DNA of 64,000 nucleotides, taken from Capitella teleta (lineage: Eukaryota; Annelida; Polychaeta; Capitellidae). The stretch lies in NCBI GenBank assembly GCA_000328365.1, contig KB306940.1, positions 71,674 to 135,673 of the forward strand, written 5' to 3'. The position numbers and the translations under genes are program-made. The notes below the pieces were generated by a model, which made no database searches, was not told the origin of the DNA, and was given only the letters and a program-made list of their open reading frames with translations. Below are positions 32,701 through 44,630 of the stretch, in pieces (positions within the stretch are counted from its first letter, which is position 1; every line of letters starts with the position of its first letter).

Positions 32701-35700
32701 AGATTTAGGTGTGTTTATCTACGTGTAATCAAATGAGGGGAAATGAGGGCGAGGTGTGAGTGTGGGTGGATATAATGGGAATTAATTGAAGGTATATAAT
32801 GACAATAATGAGCGTGTCTCTCTGTAGACGGACTTATAAAGACAGTGCTCGGAAACACCACACTGCCCCTTGTTACATTAGTCTTCTACGCCTCAACCAA
32901 AGGCTCCTTTGATTTCATTGGGTGTATATCTAAGTAATCCGGGCTTCCCATCGAGAGGCTCAAAGTGAAGCTGATGCTGACGAAGAGGACATTATAATTG
33001 TGGCACATCGTGCAAGGATGCATGCGCACAGAACGCGTGTGCGTCCCTCGTTGTGTGTTTCGCTTATTCATATCTACGACTTAGAAGGAAAGGAAAATGG
33101 TAATTCGCAAACAATGCGAGATAATTTCCTCGCGACTGGCTGCGAATGCCGAGCGTTCACTTTTTTTTTACACTCTTAGCTGTGCATGCCAAGACAAAAG
33201 ATAAACATCCATGGTGCGCGTCAATGGATTTACACCGAAGTTTGTAATATAATTGCGCCCCGGGTAGCATTATAATATGAAATACCTGCGCACACACACA
33301 ATAAAGCTTTGCGGTGCCTTTAAGAAGGACCTCTTTCAAGATAAAAGTCAAGGTCTTCTCATCGTCGAAGGCGGCTCGTTCGGTGCTAAGTTGGCCAGCA
33401 ACGCTAGCCTAATAAGCAAGAGCGACTCTGACATTTGCGAAACGAACGTGTGGCGTACGCAGCTAATCAGACGCGCAGGAAGTTTCATCAGGGATAGCAT
33501 TAATTAAGAGAGAAAACACGGTTCCTCTGATCACACAGAGCCTTGCTTCAGCGCACAGAGGAGACGCTTTCTCAGGAAGAGAACAACGGAGATGCATAGT
33601 GAGATATATAGGAACGATAGCTCAACAAAGATGGTATGAGGGCCAGAATTATGCAAGGCACCGATGCGTTCCTTGGCGCTCTCTCGGGGAATTGGGCTGC
33701 ACGCCGGTGAGCCCCGTAATTGAACAATGAAAAATTCATCGCTAAAAAAGGAATACATGCAGTGTATAGATTACTCGTGTGGTATGGCTCAGAGTACTCA
33801 TACTGTGATGAGAAGAGGTTCTTATGAAGCTGATAATCTGGGGAACACTCGGCCATTGCAGTTCTCCAAGACGTAAGGCGTTCAGTAAAATTACTTCCAT
33901 GTAAAGGTGCCTGGAATACTGGTGGATATTCAAGGGGAGGAACAGGGCTAATACTTTGCTGGTATTCTGGCGCTGAGAGGCGAAGTCATGGCTAATAGTG
34001 GTCGAAAGGGGGCAGCACCAATTTGGTATAATGTCGCCCCGAGGGAGGGGTCTGTTCCGCCTAAACACATGATGATCCATTTAAAGGAAGGTCAAAGTTC
34101 AAGGTGAAATTCAAAATGCCTGACTTCAGAAGTCATAAACATGCAACAGAACAGCCCAAAGTGTCCAAATTGAAGTCGTTGCCATTAGTACTTCTTCCCA
34201 AGAGGGAATTCAAAAAGCCTTCTTTGCATTTTGCCCAAGGTTAAACCCCAACCTGATCAAAAACGAATTCGTCTGAAGTTCTGAGCAAACGGTCTGTGTG
34301 CGGTTCGTTCGTGACAGTAATTGACAGCGGGTCTTCACAGCACAATCACAGGTGGACGTACACCTTCTCCCTTCTCCTCTCTGCGTGGACACATGTCGCT
34401 CAATTGAGGCACTGGCGTCGTCTGCACATGCACCCTCTAAGTTTCCTGACCATCTAAGGAGATGAGCGCAATTATGCATTGCACCGAAATAAATTGAATA
34501 AATTGAAATGGCAACATTTATCCAGGGACGCACTACAGCAATAAATGTCGGCACATTCATTGTTTTATTGAGATGGTTTTCACGCGCTGACATAACGAAC
34601 TTTGCCACCCAGAAAGCGTGCACGTCCCGAAATGAATGCAATGCATTGTAAATGTCATGCATATGAACAACGAGGCAGATGACCATCTCGGATCGGTGCA
34701 TAGTATTAAATAGGTCAATATCTGAATCTACTTTTGTGTGAGTAGGAAATATCACGGATGCAGAAAAGACAATAAGCCGGGAATACCCGATCCTTGGGGC
34801 TTCACTTATTGTTCAATTAATGAGTCCCTGTTGACGATGCTGGGGGTCGGACTCCTTGGAGTAGCAAAGAGAGCTCTGTCAGAGAGCGCGCAAAAAGTCA
34901 CAGTCTGTGGTATTGTGTTACCAGCAATTTCATCTGATGGAACAGAAAAAGCTATTTCTCGTTACCCATCAGGCAGTTCGGCTTTCAATGGTAAATACAC
35001 TACAAAGAAGGAACGGGAAGGAAGGGGAAATCGCCTGAAACAGAGTGCGAATACTTGAGTTACTTCTGACCCATTGTGAGGGTGTGTTCCTATGAATAAT
35101 TGCTGAGGACTCGAAGCTAAAGTGTGAAGAAAATGATTGATATTTTGTCGATTTTCTTGGATGTTTTTTTTTCATTTTTTTTTCATTTGGCCTTCTTCAT
35201 TGACGAAGTAAAAACTATTTCCTGAGAACGGGCGAAGCGAGAAGGTGCGGTTTCTTCATGAAATAATTATAGAGCTTTCAGTGAAAAGCACAGCACTCTT
35301 GTATTAAATATACATCAAGCTGAACCAGGTAAGCCCACAGGTAGATTCGTCATCAACAATCGCTAATGGTTCGGTGGAGGCGTCGATGCGTGCCCTCGTT
35401 CGACATGCGTCGTTGCAGCATATACATTACACAACGATGGGAAGGTGTCATTGCAAAAAGGTATCCCTGAATAATGTAGAATCCTCAGGACAAGAGGCAG
35501 GCTGGAAAAATACATGAGGTGAGAAGATGGATCGACTTGATTGAGTACATTATGCACGAAGCTGCGACCCATTCCGATAACTAGGCGTGGGTAGGTAGCT
35601 AATGAAGCAAGGTGTCATTATGAGTTGATGCACACACACACCTGGTGTATGCATCTATTTCTCTTTTCTTGCAACCGCACACTCAGTTATATCACGGTCT

Positions 35701-36789
35701 GCGAGTCATTTACAAAACCTAAAGGTATCAGCATGACAGCGCTGTTCTCCCGTTTCGTGGCTGTATGAGACACCAGAGTTCTTTCTCCTAGAGCTGTTCT
35801 ACGTTGCAATTCGTCCCAATCCAGATAGCTATGTGTTTGGGCCAATTAGAGGCGTTGACGAGGAGGCACCGCAGGGAGGATAGCTGCAACGCGTTTGAAA
35901 TATGCCATTAAAAACTGATATAAGTAGAACAAAAGAAGCGATTATCCCTCAAAAGAAGAAGATGTCTTATTCCATGAACTCGTTTTACCTGTGTAATCCG
36001 ATAAAGTTTTCTCCTGTTCCAGCAGTTTTGTAATTGGTAACAGGATACCACCACACTCGTGTGTCCTTCTAAAATAGATAATGTGGCCCGCAAAAAAATC
36101 ACCTCGAGCTTTTCATCTGTACATAAAACAAAGATGATGAAACAATCACCCACGGGTTTGCGAATTCAGATCAGCGCCTTCTTGTCAGCAATCTCGTCCT
36201 CTCAAGTTTTGTGTTGCTTTTTTTTTCGGTAGAGGAAGTTAACGACTTAAGTTGCTTCAGCTCGCATGCTTAGAACAATTACGACATTTCGCGGTATGGC
36301 GCTTGTGTTTTCCCCTGCGGTGCACGTGCCCGAACAAAGAGGCAGAGAACGCATGTAATGCACAATTGTTGTCGATTTCATTGGATGGATTCATCGTCTG
36401 CAATTTCGATTGTTAATTACGCGCGTGATGCGGTTGTGACATGTGTAGAGTTGCAATCATAGTATGTGCTGATTGTTTGCCGATCGCCGCCGTGCAAAGG
36501 GCGTTGCTTCGATGATCCTGATTTCGCAATCAGCATGCCATTCAGGGCTTTGCGCATGCGCAGTGCCAATCCAACACGAACCCAACGGACCGCTTACATA
36601 AGAGCAGGAAGTCTCTTGCTTTGAAGTGATACACTTTCTATTGCGCGGCGTCGTTGATGGCTCAGCGGGCAGGAAATTGTCATTGGAAAGAGACAAAGCG
36701 GGAGAGCACTCACTTTTGCATCTTGCCTCCCTCACCCCCACGCACAGCAACACAGCGACCATGGCGAGTACAGTCCGCATCGACTCCAT
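23738..36789 (-). CDS. SUEL lectin-CUB-sushi single-pass membrane protein (6 exons, 528 residues)
   Basis: Exons in transcript order: 36789-36714, 28752-28465, 28413-28003, 26155-25988, 25803-25722, 24299-23738. Every border is GT-AG, and the phases close exactly to 528 codons plus stop. Order: signal peptide (MESMRTVLAMVAVLLCVGV), SUEL/galactose-lectin domain (about 28-121, with YGRMELGRC and SVGYSC), CUB domain (about 122-258, NGYISNMV, WVVKARPGQRINLTMYDF, ICGG, HELRLWVTND), one sushi/CCP domain (about 259-312, GYIRC, CEGHAWTGHYGNC), TM helix (about 315-338, IAIAIIIGAAFGLTLVLAIV), basic stop-transfer RYRRRRNRR, and a 190-residue tail with YxxL-type motifs (YEHI, YSTL). Likely a cell-surface sugar or protein receptor. 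I know no named ortholog. Confidence 0.88.
24300..25721 (-). other. Intron between the TM and tail exons
   Basis: A 1.4-kb intron with an A-rich tract (about 24407-24450) and a GA-rich patch (about 25370-25410). No further exon is supported, as the TM and tail exons already join in phase. Confidence 0.7.
26156..28002 (-). other. Intron between the sushi and CUB exons
   Basis: A 1.85-kb intron. The plus-strand A run at 26160-26188 is, on the minus strand, a long T tract directly before the 3' splice site of the sushi exon. Nothing else is recognised. Confidence 0.7.
28414..28464 (-). other. 51-nt intron between SUEL and CUB exons, also open in frame
   Basis: Good GTGAGA donor and TTACAG acceptor. 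It is 51 nt (17 codons) with no stop in the gene's frame, so it could be a minimal intron, a retained cassette or simply coding sequence. Retention would lengthen the SUEL-CUB linker by 17 residues. Confidence 0.6.
28753..36713 (-). other. 8-kb first intron of the SUEL/CUB gene
   Basis: No second gene is recognised. It contains a TATAAATA at about 29340 (plus strand), a TCTCGCGC...GCGAGA near-palindrome at about 29680, an A-rich tract at about 30653-30682 and, 150 bp from exon 1, a perfect NRF1-type palindrome at 36551-36562. The long first intron probably holds regulatory DNA. Confidence 0.6.
36551..36562. promoter_or_regulatory. NRF1-type palindrome TGCGCATGCGCA
   Basis: A perfect 12-bp palindrome matching the NRF1 consensus, located inside intron 1 close to the signal-peptide exon of the SUEL/CUB gene. 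It could be a proximal promoter or intronic element. Confidence 0.45.
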
Positions 36790-37437
36790 GCCCTCTACGT
36801 TGACGATATCCAACAGAGCTGATCTTGGTTACCTCAAAGAAGAACTGAGTCGGATGAATGACATCGCCAGGCATGCGCAATGGCTCCTTCCGGGTAGCCT
36901 CAAGAAGACATCTGAAAAAGCAGGGAAAAATAAGGGATAATTTCATTCATTTAGCGTTGAGCAAAGGCAGGCAGGCTGACACATGACACCGATCCCCACC
37001 CATCATTCCTTCAGACCGAAAATTGGTGTGGACCAGGCGTGCTCATAGTACATTATGAGTTCGCATTGTCTTGCCTCGGAGTTATTGCACAATGCTCTTG
37101 TGTGCTTCTTTCGTATTCGTCTAGCGTCGTGTTGCAATGTTCTTTCATGCCATTCACTCCCTAATGCATTACATAATGTGCTCATCTCTATAAATAGTGC
37201 TCCAAGTGGGAAATGCCATCTGTGGTTGGGAGGACGGGGCGTTACGTAATTCGACCGTTCAAACTGGATGTTGCACTATATGCCTGTAGCATTGACGCAT
37301 GCGTGCGTATCCATCGATGGGGAAACGGAGAATCCGGACGCATGCGCCCTTCTTATTCAGATGCTGATGCCGCCACCCAATAAGAAAACTTATTTAGATA
37401 ATTAGAATTCGGCGAAAACATAACATTGCCGTGTTTA

Positions 37438-37602
37438 AGGTTTCACGGGGTGAAGTCCTTCCCCGTGGAAACCTTCGCCTCCCTCGGGAGGCCGCAATCC
37501 TGAGATATGGGTTCAATCATATGCCGCACAAATTGACTTGTCCTTTTACCAAGTCCTTGCCAGGAGACGCAGTCTTTTACGGTGACCTAGCCGCTGGGCT
37601 AG
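37438..37602. repeat. Cluster of three strong hairpins
   Basis: Hairpin 1 (37438-37474) has a 13-bp stem with one bulged G and a 10-nt loop (AGGTTTCACGGGG against CCCCGTGGAAACCT). Hairpin 2 (37477-37492) has GCCTCCC against GGGAGGC. Hairpin 3 (37587-37602) has CTAGCC against GGCTAG. GGGTTCAAT-type boxes lie nearby. It may be a structured RNA or a tRNA-like SINE relic; I could not fold a full tRNA. Confidence 0.4.
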
Positions 37603-39666
37603 CCGTGAGGTGAAGGTATGAGATTCCTCGCTAGGCTACCCCCCCCCCCCCCTCGCAGTGCCCGCCAGGGGTTCAATTAGACGCTAATTGGGACACACAC
37701 AATGGAACACACCTTTAAGTTTTAGGGAACGTGACAATACTATTGACGCCTCTGGTCACGATTTCGAGCTGTTGCATGTACAAAGGAATGCATTCTGAGA
37801 TCTAACTATTTGTACCTATCGCACTCGGAGACCAGTGGTGTGTACCAGAGGAAATAGTTGCACTGAACACACAGACACAAGAGGTGTACCATAAACACCG
37901 CAAATCAGAGGAAATGGGCAAGTACACGGCCATTAACGGGCATACTGAGGCATCGCGAAGTCCTTGCCGCTGGGCATAGGAGCCCAATGAAGTGAAAATG
38001 AGAGTCCATCATGCCTTGATGTCCCACTGAGAGCGAGACAGGATTGGAAATTGACAGTAAGCACGGGGATGTGCGCTGACTGACAGCTGGGCGCTGAGCA
38101 ATTGACGGCCAATTGCGAGTGATGCTGCCGCCGCTGCTGGCGCTGTGCTAGGTGAGAGCGCTGAGGGAGGAGCCTCTATTAGTCTGATTGGAGACGGCCG
38201 CCCGTGATGCATCCCTTCAAGACGTGGCTAGGGTGCCGAGGTTGGCATGGATCATGTCTTGTTGTCATGACAACAGGGACAGTACGTCACCACTCACATG
38301 CTAAGACTGCAACGAGCTTTTTGAAAGTCTGGTGCGTCGCTCGATGACATTAACAGGCAATCCTTGGATCCTATGCTAATGCTGGGAAGCCTGAACTACG
38401 CGTTATGCCAGAGTCTTGGCCTGCGCGGCACGCGTCGATATAATGCGGCTTGGCACGTGCCGCAGAAGCACCTCGTTGGGTCTGATCCCGCAATGAGCGA
38501 GCATTAGTCAGCAGAGATGCCGCCGATCTTATCCACGCTGCTATTGAAAAACGTAAAGTTCAATTATTTACAGCACACAGAATGAATGCGGTCGTACAAA
38601 TAAGAATATCCGTGCGTTTCCAAGCAGACAAAGGAAGTAATGTGAGGATGCGGCTCAGCATTGGGGGCTAAACTGATGTGACAGAATGCGGGGAATCTCA
38701 ATTGCAGTGTGCAATGACGGCTTCATCAGTGTAATTGAGGCCGAAAGACAACAAGCTGCCTCGTCGCAAACGCACTGATTGCAGAAGTATGTGACAATAA
38801 TGCTGATTGATTATGAAATGCGAGCGCCGTTCGCCCCGCTATCCATCACTCAAGGCAACAAAAAAGAGTCTTTGTGTCGCTGAACTGATAATATGAGCAC
38901 TGATACAGGGGCACAGAGGGGACCTGATGAGGCGCTGAAAACACCAGGCCATCAATATAGCATATCATGGACTGAAGAAGACGATGCATGTCGGTATAAA
39001 ACGAACAGGATTTACGCCTGAAGACGATGCGACGCTTGGCCATGCATACTCAGGATATAATGCATATCTGTGTGAAGCAGGACTCCATATATGGACATGG
39101 CTACGTACTATATTCACTATTGTAGTGACTCATAAAGCTCAGAAGAAGATCACATTGGCGAAATAAGAAGGAAGAAGAAAGCTGATTACTGCACGCCGAG
39201 TGCTGGCTAATTCATGCAAGTCTTTGCTTTGCGACGACAATCTTCCTTCTCACTCGCTACACCTTGTCTGCACTGCATTACACCCGCTCTTCTCTTTTCA
39301 GCCATCATCTCCCCTGCAAACCTGATCAAGAAAGGCTTTTTGCCGGCCTCAGGCCAGCAGAAAGGGATTAGTCGCAGCGACATTGAGAGGCAAAGGTGCG
39401 CAGGCCAGTGCCCCTGATCCGACCCAATTCAATTTCGTCCATAAGTCTCCGGATTCATACGCCGGACAATAACTGAATTGCAACATGACTCTAAGGCATA
39501 ATACTGGCATTACAACATTGTTCAGACTTATTTCTCTATCTGCGTATTACGTGTCAGCTTCAAGAGAGGTTTGACCCAATGCTCTTTTTGCACTTGACAG
39601 TTCAAAAGAGCCGGACCACAAACGGACGCCACAGATATTCCCTTATCACAATTGTCAGCCATAGCA

Positions 39667-39694
39667 GCACGTCACGTGATGTCCGCCATCTTTG
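39667..39694 (-). promoter_or_regulatory. YY1-type AAAGATGGCGGAC plus CACGTGAC box
   Basis: Read on the minus strand, an AAAGATGGCGGAC is followed by ATCACGTGACG. This pairing is typical of TATA-less housekeeping promoters. The ATG inside the motif opens only five codons on this strand. Confidence 0.35.
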
Positions 39695-40656
39695 TTTGCG
39701 TGTCACAATATGGCGTTGACCTTGACTTCCTTCGCTTCCTCCTTCGATTCGTGCCATTCTCCGCCACTTTCAAAGGCGAGATGACGGACATATGAGTGCG
39801 TTTGACACGCAGAAGAGCCGCGGCCAAGACTTGACGTCGTCCTCTTTCTCTCCAACTCCGGGACAAAAGCGGAGAAATGCCAACAAAAAAGGAATCCTAC
39901 TCGTGAATAACAAACACACAAATAAGCAGTACAAACACACAAAAATTCGTACATCTATAATGAAGAAAAAGTTTCTGCTGTAGAAGGATTCATTTATCAA
40001 GACAAATGGTCGGTGTAAATACCCTCAGAGGGGCAGCGGCCCATGCTGGGCCAATGCTGGGCCAATGCTGGGCCTACTTCGACGGGGATCAGAGTGGGGA
40101 TTGGTGGCCCAGCAATGAGCGATGGTTCCAATGGGTACTACACATCGCAATATTCAATTTACTTGCTCCTCCTTGTCATGGTGTGAAATTCGTTTTATTG
40201 TTCTCACAACATCGTGAATTATTAAAATCGGCCATTAATGAATTATGCACATGCTCAATGCAAATGGACCTGAAGCCATACAAAGGGATTCATGATATGA
40301 AAGAGTGGGGGAATATCGAAACAGGTGGTCTGCTTGTCAATTCAATAAACACATCTCAAGTTGCTTCTGGCCATGAAATTCAAGGTTATTATTGCAGTGT
40401 TGCCTTCGTTATTCATTACTCGCGCCTTTGCATTGTGTAATGAAAGAACATGATGCTAGCGTGGTACAAGCGACTGATGCAAGAAGACGTCCCATGTCTC
40501 AATTAAGAAAGACCTTTCTCACTCTTAGTGTTGATTAATGAGTATCCATTTACATGCACTCGCATGCCCGAAAAACACGACCAAACAAATGAGCAACACC
40601 TCCGTTATGTAATCTAATTCCGATGTCAATCAGACGAACTTTTTTCCTACTTAATT

Positions 40657-40693
40657 TGCGCATGCGCGTGGGAGCTACTCCCAATATGGCGGC
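40657..40693 (+). promoter_or_regulatory. NRF1 + YY1 promoter-like module
   Basis: TGCGCATGCGCG (40657-40668) stands 12 bp before CCAATATGGCGGC (40681-40693). The ATG in the second motif opens MAAEEDAFRS before a TAG. Such a pair is characteristic of TATA-less animal promoters, but no gene could be followed downstream. Confidence 0.4.
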
Positions 40694-40699
40694 AGAGGA

Positions 40700-42840
40700 A
40701 GACGCTTTTAGATCCTAGTTGAAAGAGTGGGCTAGATTTATTCCTGACTCAGAAATATTTTAAGCCCGGGAAAGGTGAAGTATTTTAAAATAGTCCGACA
40801 GATGTGAGTTGAAATAGGTCATGCACATGCAAAGACGCTCTTGAGCTCCCTTTTTTTTCCCGTATTCTCTTACTCCTTTCTTTTCTTTCTTCCCTCTTGA
40901 GTTCTCTTTTTCCCGTATTCTCTTATTCCCCTCTATTCTTTCTCCCTGATAGTATTTCCACAAAGAAGCGAGAACCGTGTGACGGATCGGTTGCCATAGA
41001 GAGAAATTAGAAGGTAGTGGGGTGACTGAATTAGAGCCCCCCAGGTGCGCCCCACCCCCTCCCGAACGATGGTTCCCGTTGATTAGTCACATGCCGCACA
41101 TCATGTTTTCAATTAGTAGAAAACCCGGCGTCTTTCGTCTCTAATCTTGCACCACGTGATTGAACGCTCTTTCTGTCAATGTCGTGAGTTCGGCTATAAA
41201 TCGAATCGACATCGACGCACCGAATGGACTCCTCAGGTGTTGTGAGGCAATATCGGATGACAGTTCTGCCCTTCTGCTTCATGCGCCCGCAGGTAGTGTA
41301 AATGCACACCTGGGGCGACGAACACCATTTATGCCTAATTGCGGATGCTTAATCCATAAATTCTGATAAACCCGAATACACGAATGCGTTTATTGTGGGG
41401 AGACATAAACCGCGCCCTACCAATGCCATTGCGCTGCTGAAACCTGGCTGGAAATCGATCCGCTGCGCGATGCTGATCAAGTTCCGGAGAATGTCACTGA
41501 CAGCAATCCATCCTCAAGACCTCATGTGCCTCGGGCCCAAACTGGCCCTCATGAAAACTAATTGATATTCCCGCAGAACGCCCTGGCAATCGTGACACCC
41601 GGGCCACACGCCTCGGCAACACTGAATCACAGTGATGCTCATTATGTCACAAAGGTGTATAATTATTATGGAAACTCCACACTGTATATTCATTCAATCA
41701 TTTTCAGATAATAATCAATGCATAAAAATGGATTGAATTATAGAATCCGAATGCGATCAGCGTTTTCCCAGAGGCGACTTCGCTCAGTGTGGGCAGTAAT
41801 CAACTTTTGCATTTTGTGTTCTATCAGCCCATCAGCATCTCCACCCTGCTGCTTAAGACTAGCTGATACGACGCTCGGCTCAGAGCATTGCATACACTTC
41901 TTGACTGGCATTGTTCTCAGAGATAGAATGAACTGATTGAGTAGATCGAGTCGTAATCACAAATGGACTAAAGACTAGTTATGAACCCGATGCATAAATC
42001 CGTCGTCTGAGTCATGCCAGCTTTGTGTCAATGGCACCCTCGCCTGTGATTTATCTAACGACTGAGGCTAGCAAGTGGATGGATATTTCTCATGCGAATT
42101 AGATGTCGTCTTTGTTTGGTCTCGGTTGTATGGCCAGTGAGGGGTGGCGGGTCACGTGGGCTTCGCGCTTACCAGGAAGCGCATTGACACTGCCAGCGAA
42201 TAAATCATCCACCAAATTGGCCTCGACTCAGATGGATATCAAGCCACGTGACCACTGCACGCCACTGCGCGTGCGCCGCGCAGATCTAGGTCACCGCATC
42301 CGACTAGGTCTTCTTTGAAGGCACTGAGCGTATGCAAATTGCGACCTGATTGCTGCGTCTGTCAGAGATGCCTGCTTACAGTTAATTTCACCGCCTACGT
42401 TGATGAATCTATTCAAACATGGGGAAAAGCATCTATCTTGTTATTGCACGCTTCGCTAAGTTTTATTAGAAGCCCCTCGAGTTGGGTTAATTCCGTGGAG
42501 TCAAGTGATTTGCAAAGGCTGATGCCTCCGGGTTGCCGGGGCCAGCAGCTCTTTCTGACTGATTAAGCACTTTTGTTCCGAACAAATGCAGGGCGCTGAC
42601 ACTTGTTGCAAGGGCGTCCGACCAACGTCCAGTGCCACGCAAAACAAACATCGAATGCGCGTCTATTGATTGCTAACAAGAACCTATTGTCTATTCTTCT
42701 GGCGAGGATCGATATTAATGCATCGATCTGTGACTGTGATTGATACATATGCAATTCTAAGCAGAAACACCGGGCGACACATGAAGCCAAGCATCGATTT
42801 CAATCGCGTGTCTTTTTTGTTTAACTTTAGAAATCATTGG
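40700..42840. other. Gene-poor stretch
   Basis: Pyrimidine-rich tract at about 40850-40940; otherwise mixed sequence with short frames only. No gene recognised. Confidence 0.5.
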
Positions 42841-42881
42841 TCAAGAGGTCAGCAGCGCGTGTTTTGACCACGTGATCCATC

Positions 42882-43004
42882 ATGGCGGCATTTAGTGCTG
42901 GGGATTCACTCTGCGAGGGAGAAAGCAAACGCTGGGATCTGGAGGCGTATAGTTGCATCTCCCCTGCACTCGTGCAAATCTCCCGCGACCCGCGGGGTTG
43001 ACGG
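42882..43004 (+). other. Candidate first coding exon (MAAFSAGDSLCEGES...)
   Basis: A CATCATGGCGGC (YY1-like, good start context) opens a 40-codon frame that reads MAAFSAGDSLCEGESKRWD and ends in TGA at 43002-43004. A GTATAG inside could act as donor. A CACGTGATC box lies just upstream. No partner exon is found, so this may be chance. Confidence 0.2.
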
Positions 43005-43426
43005 GCTAAGCCCTGAGCCAACGGGGCACAAGCCTCCTGACGTTGCATCCCCCTCCGACTGATTGCCCTCGACAAGGCCCGCTTCTCCCTAGCACGGGAG
43101 ATGTTTTTGCCTGTGATTCTTGCGTGGAAAGTTAACTGAATGAAAGGAAGACTTGTGTCGACGCGGGCTGCATGCAACGTCCTGATTGTGCCCAACGAAA
43201 CAGCCGCGTGACGAGCGAAAAGACAAGCAAAAGAAGACCACACAAAACCCGCAATTGAATCCTGACTTTGTTTGGTCCCCCGAGAGAAAGAACTCTGTTG
43301 TACAGAAGTGCAATTGAATCAAGCCCTGCCTTTAATTAGCCCCCTTTGCCAGCGTCTCTGGAAACCGCGTGAGCAGACGAGTTTTGACATTTTCATGACG
43401 AGCATTTGACATCTTTTGACATTTGT

Positions 43427-43438
43427 AAAGATGGCGGC
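43427..43438 (+). promoter_or_regulatory. YY1-type motif AAAGATGGCGGC
   Basis: Exact YY1 promoter motif, 173 bp before the candidate coding exon at 43611. Confidence 0.35.
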
Positions 43439-43610
43439 CAAATGATCGGCACGATAGACCACTCAGGCATCTCTCAGCGAAATATTACTTTTTATCAAAC
43501 CTAGCTATATGTGACACAAAATTGTCATAAAAATATCTGTTGATATTTATAGATGACATAGATCTGGTGAACTGGTCGTTTAGTGAACAAAGGATTCAAT
43601 AGCATCGGAT

Positions 43611-43693
43611 ATGGAAGATGAACCTCAACAAGAGATCGCTGATCCGCCTGAGCACAACAAGAGAATTGTACACAAAGGCATTGTGTTGGATCA
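43611..43693 (+). CDS. Candidate first coding exon of an unknown gene
   Basis: ATG in good context (G at -3, G at +4) starts MEDEPQQEIADPPEHNKRIV, then HKGIVLD and part of one more codon, ending at a perfect CA|GTAAGAG donor (43694). The acidic, Pro-rich N-terminus looks like a real protein start, and a YY1-type motif lies upstream. I cannot find the next exon. Reading straight on instead meets TAA at once and then a long frame with few stops (see findings). Confidence 0.35.
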
Positions 43694-43697
43694 GTAA

Positions 43698-44630
43698 GAG
43701 TCGGACGAAATGAGCAATGCTATGACGCCCATGAGAGAGACGAGCTTAGCGGAATATAGAAGGGCAATAACCTCTCCTTCCTTGACCAGTAGCAGGGCGA
43801 TCAAGCAGGTGTACGCCTAATTTCAATGGTCATTACGATTGGGTACCAAGAGAATTAGCCAAGAGGCAGCCGAGCAATTAATCCCTCACAACTACAATGA
43901 CCAGTCGTGCACAGCATGATTGTCAAGCAATCTGGACAGCGTGCTGAGCATACAAATGGCGTGGTCATCGGCTGTCCACTACGCCATGAAAAATTGGACT
44001 CAGACCAGCTATTACTCGGCGTGCGGAACTGAAGATAATTTCCATTAGAGAACGCTACGTTTCAGCAGATGTCCACGCGAAGACCCGCCTCCGAGACAGA
44101 CCGCAACTAAAGGCGACAGTCTTGTGTCAGAGCATAACAACAAAAGGTCCGGCAGCCTCAAGTACCCTGGTCAATTATGCATGAGACACAAGCCCTTAAT
44201 GTCGATTGGATATCCTACACGAGCAATGATTGGAACACCCTGTTCATAGACATCTATCGCAAGCGATCCCACTGGGAAAAGCCAGCTTCCTAAACGCTTA
44301 ATTGGACTTCCCGAAGAAGAAAAAAACTACCCAAAGCAAAATAATGGAGGCGATCAAGAGAGGCTATGGGAGGAGCGAGATTTGGAGAGGAACAGAAGCA
44401 GGGGAAGAAAAATAAGGAGACGTTGTAACATGGTTGAGTGAAGTATCGTGGAGAGGGGAGAGCCATAAAAGGGTGATTTACTAATGAAGATCAAGTTGCG
44501 AAGGAGGGAATCAAGAGGCGAGCAAGCGATGGGGGAAGTAAGGGTTCGAAGCAAGAGGTTTGGCGGAGGGGAAGAAGCGCCTAAGAAGATAACAACGATT
44601 GAATGCGAGTGCGAGCCATGCTGAGCCTAG
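43698..44630 (+). other. Purine-rich stretch with a stop-poor frame
   Basis: In the frame set by 43611, only seven stops occur in about 340 codons up to 44630 (43695, 43818, 43917, 44046, 44247, 44439 and 44466). The second half is strongly A/G-rich on the plus strand and gives a Lys/Arg/Glu-rich translation. It may be an old coding frame, a transcribed non-coding region or compositional bias. Confidence 0.2.

Larger units (their letters stand above)
36790..40600. other. Upstream region of the SUEL/CUB gene; no gene recognised
   Basis: It contains a hairpin cluster (37438-37602), a C14-type run near 37641-37654, a TATAAATAG at about 37188 on the plus strand and a minus-strand YY1-like motif with a CACGTG box at about 39670-39694. 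A 144-residue frame at 40006-40440 covers a GCTGGGCCAAT triplet repeat (about 40043-40076) and shows no domain. Confidence 0.5.

Noticed and set aside
37500-37700. tRNA gene suggested by GGGTTCAAT boxes
   Set aside because: No matching A box and no cloverleaf that I could fold; kept only as a hairpin cluster.
40006-40440. 144-codon plus-strand frame
   Set aside because: It starts in a small GCTGGGCCAAT repeat and has no domain, no splice context and no protein-like conservation pattern.
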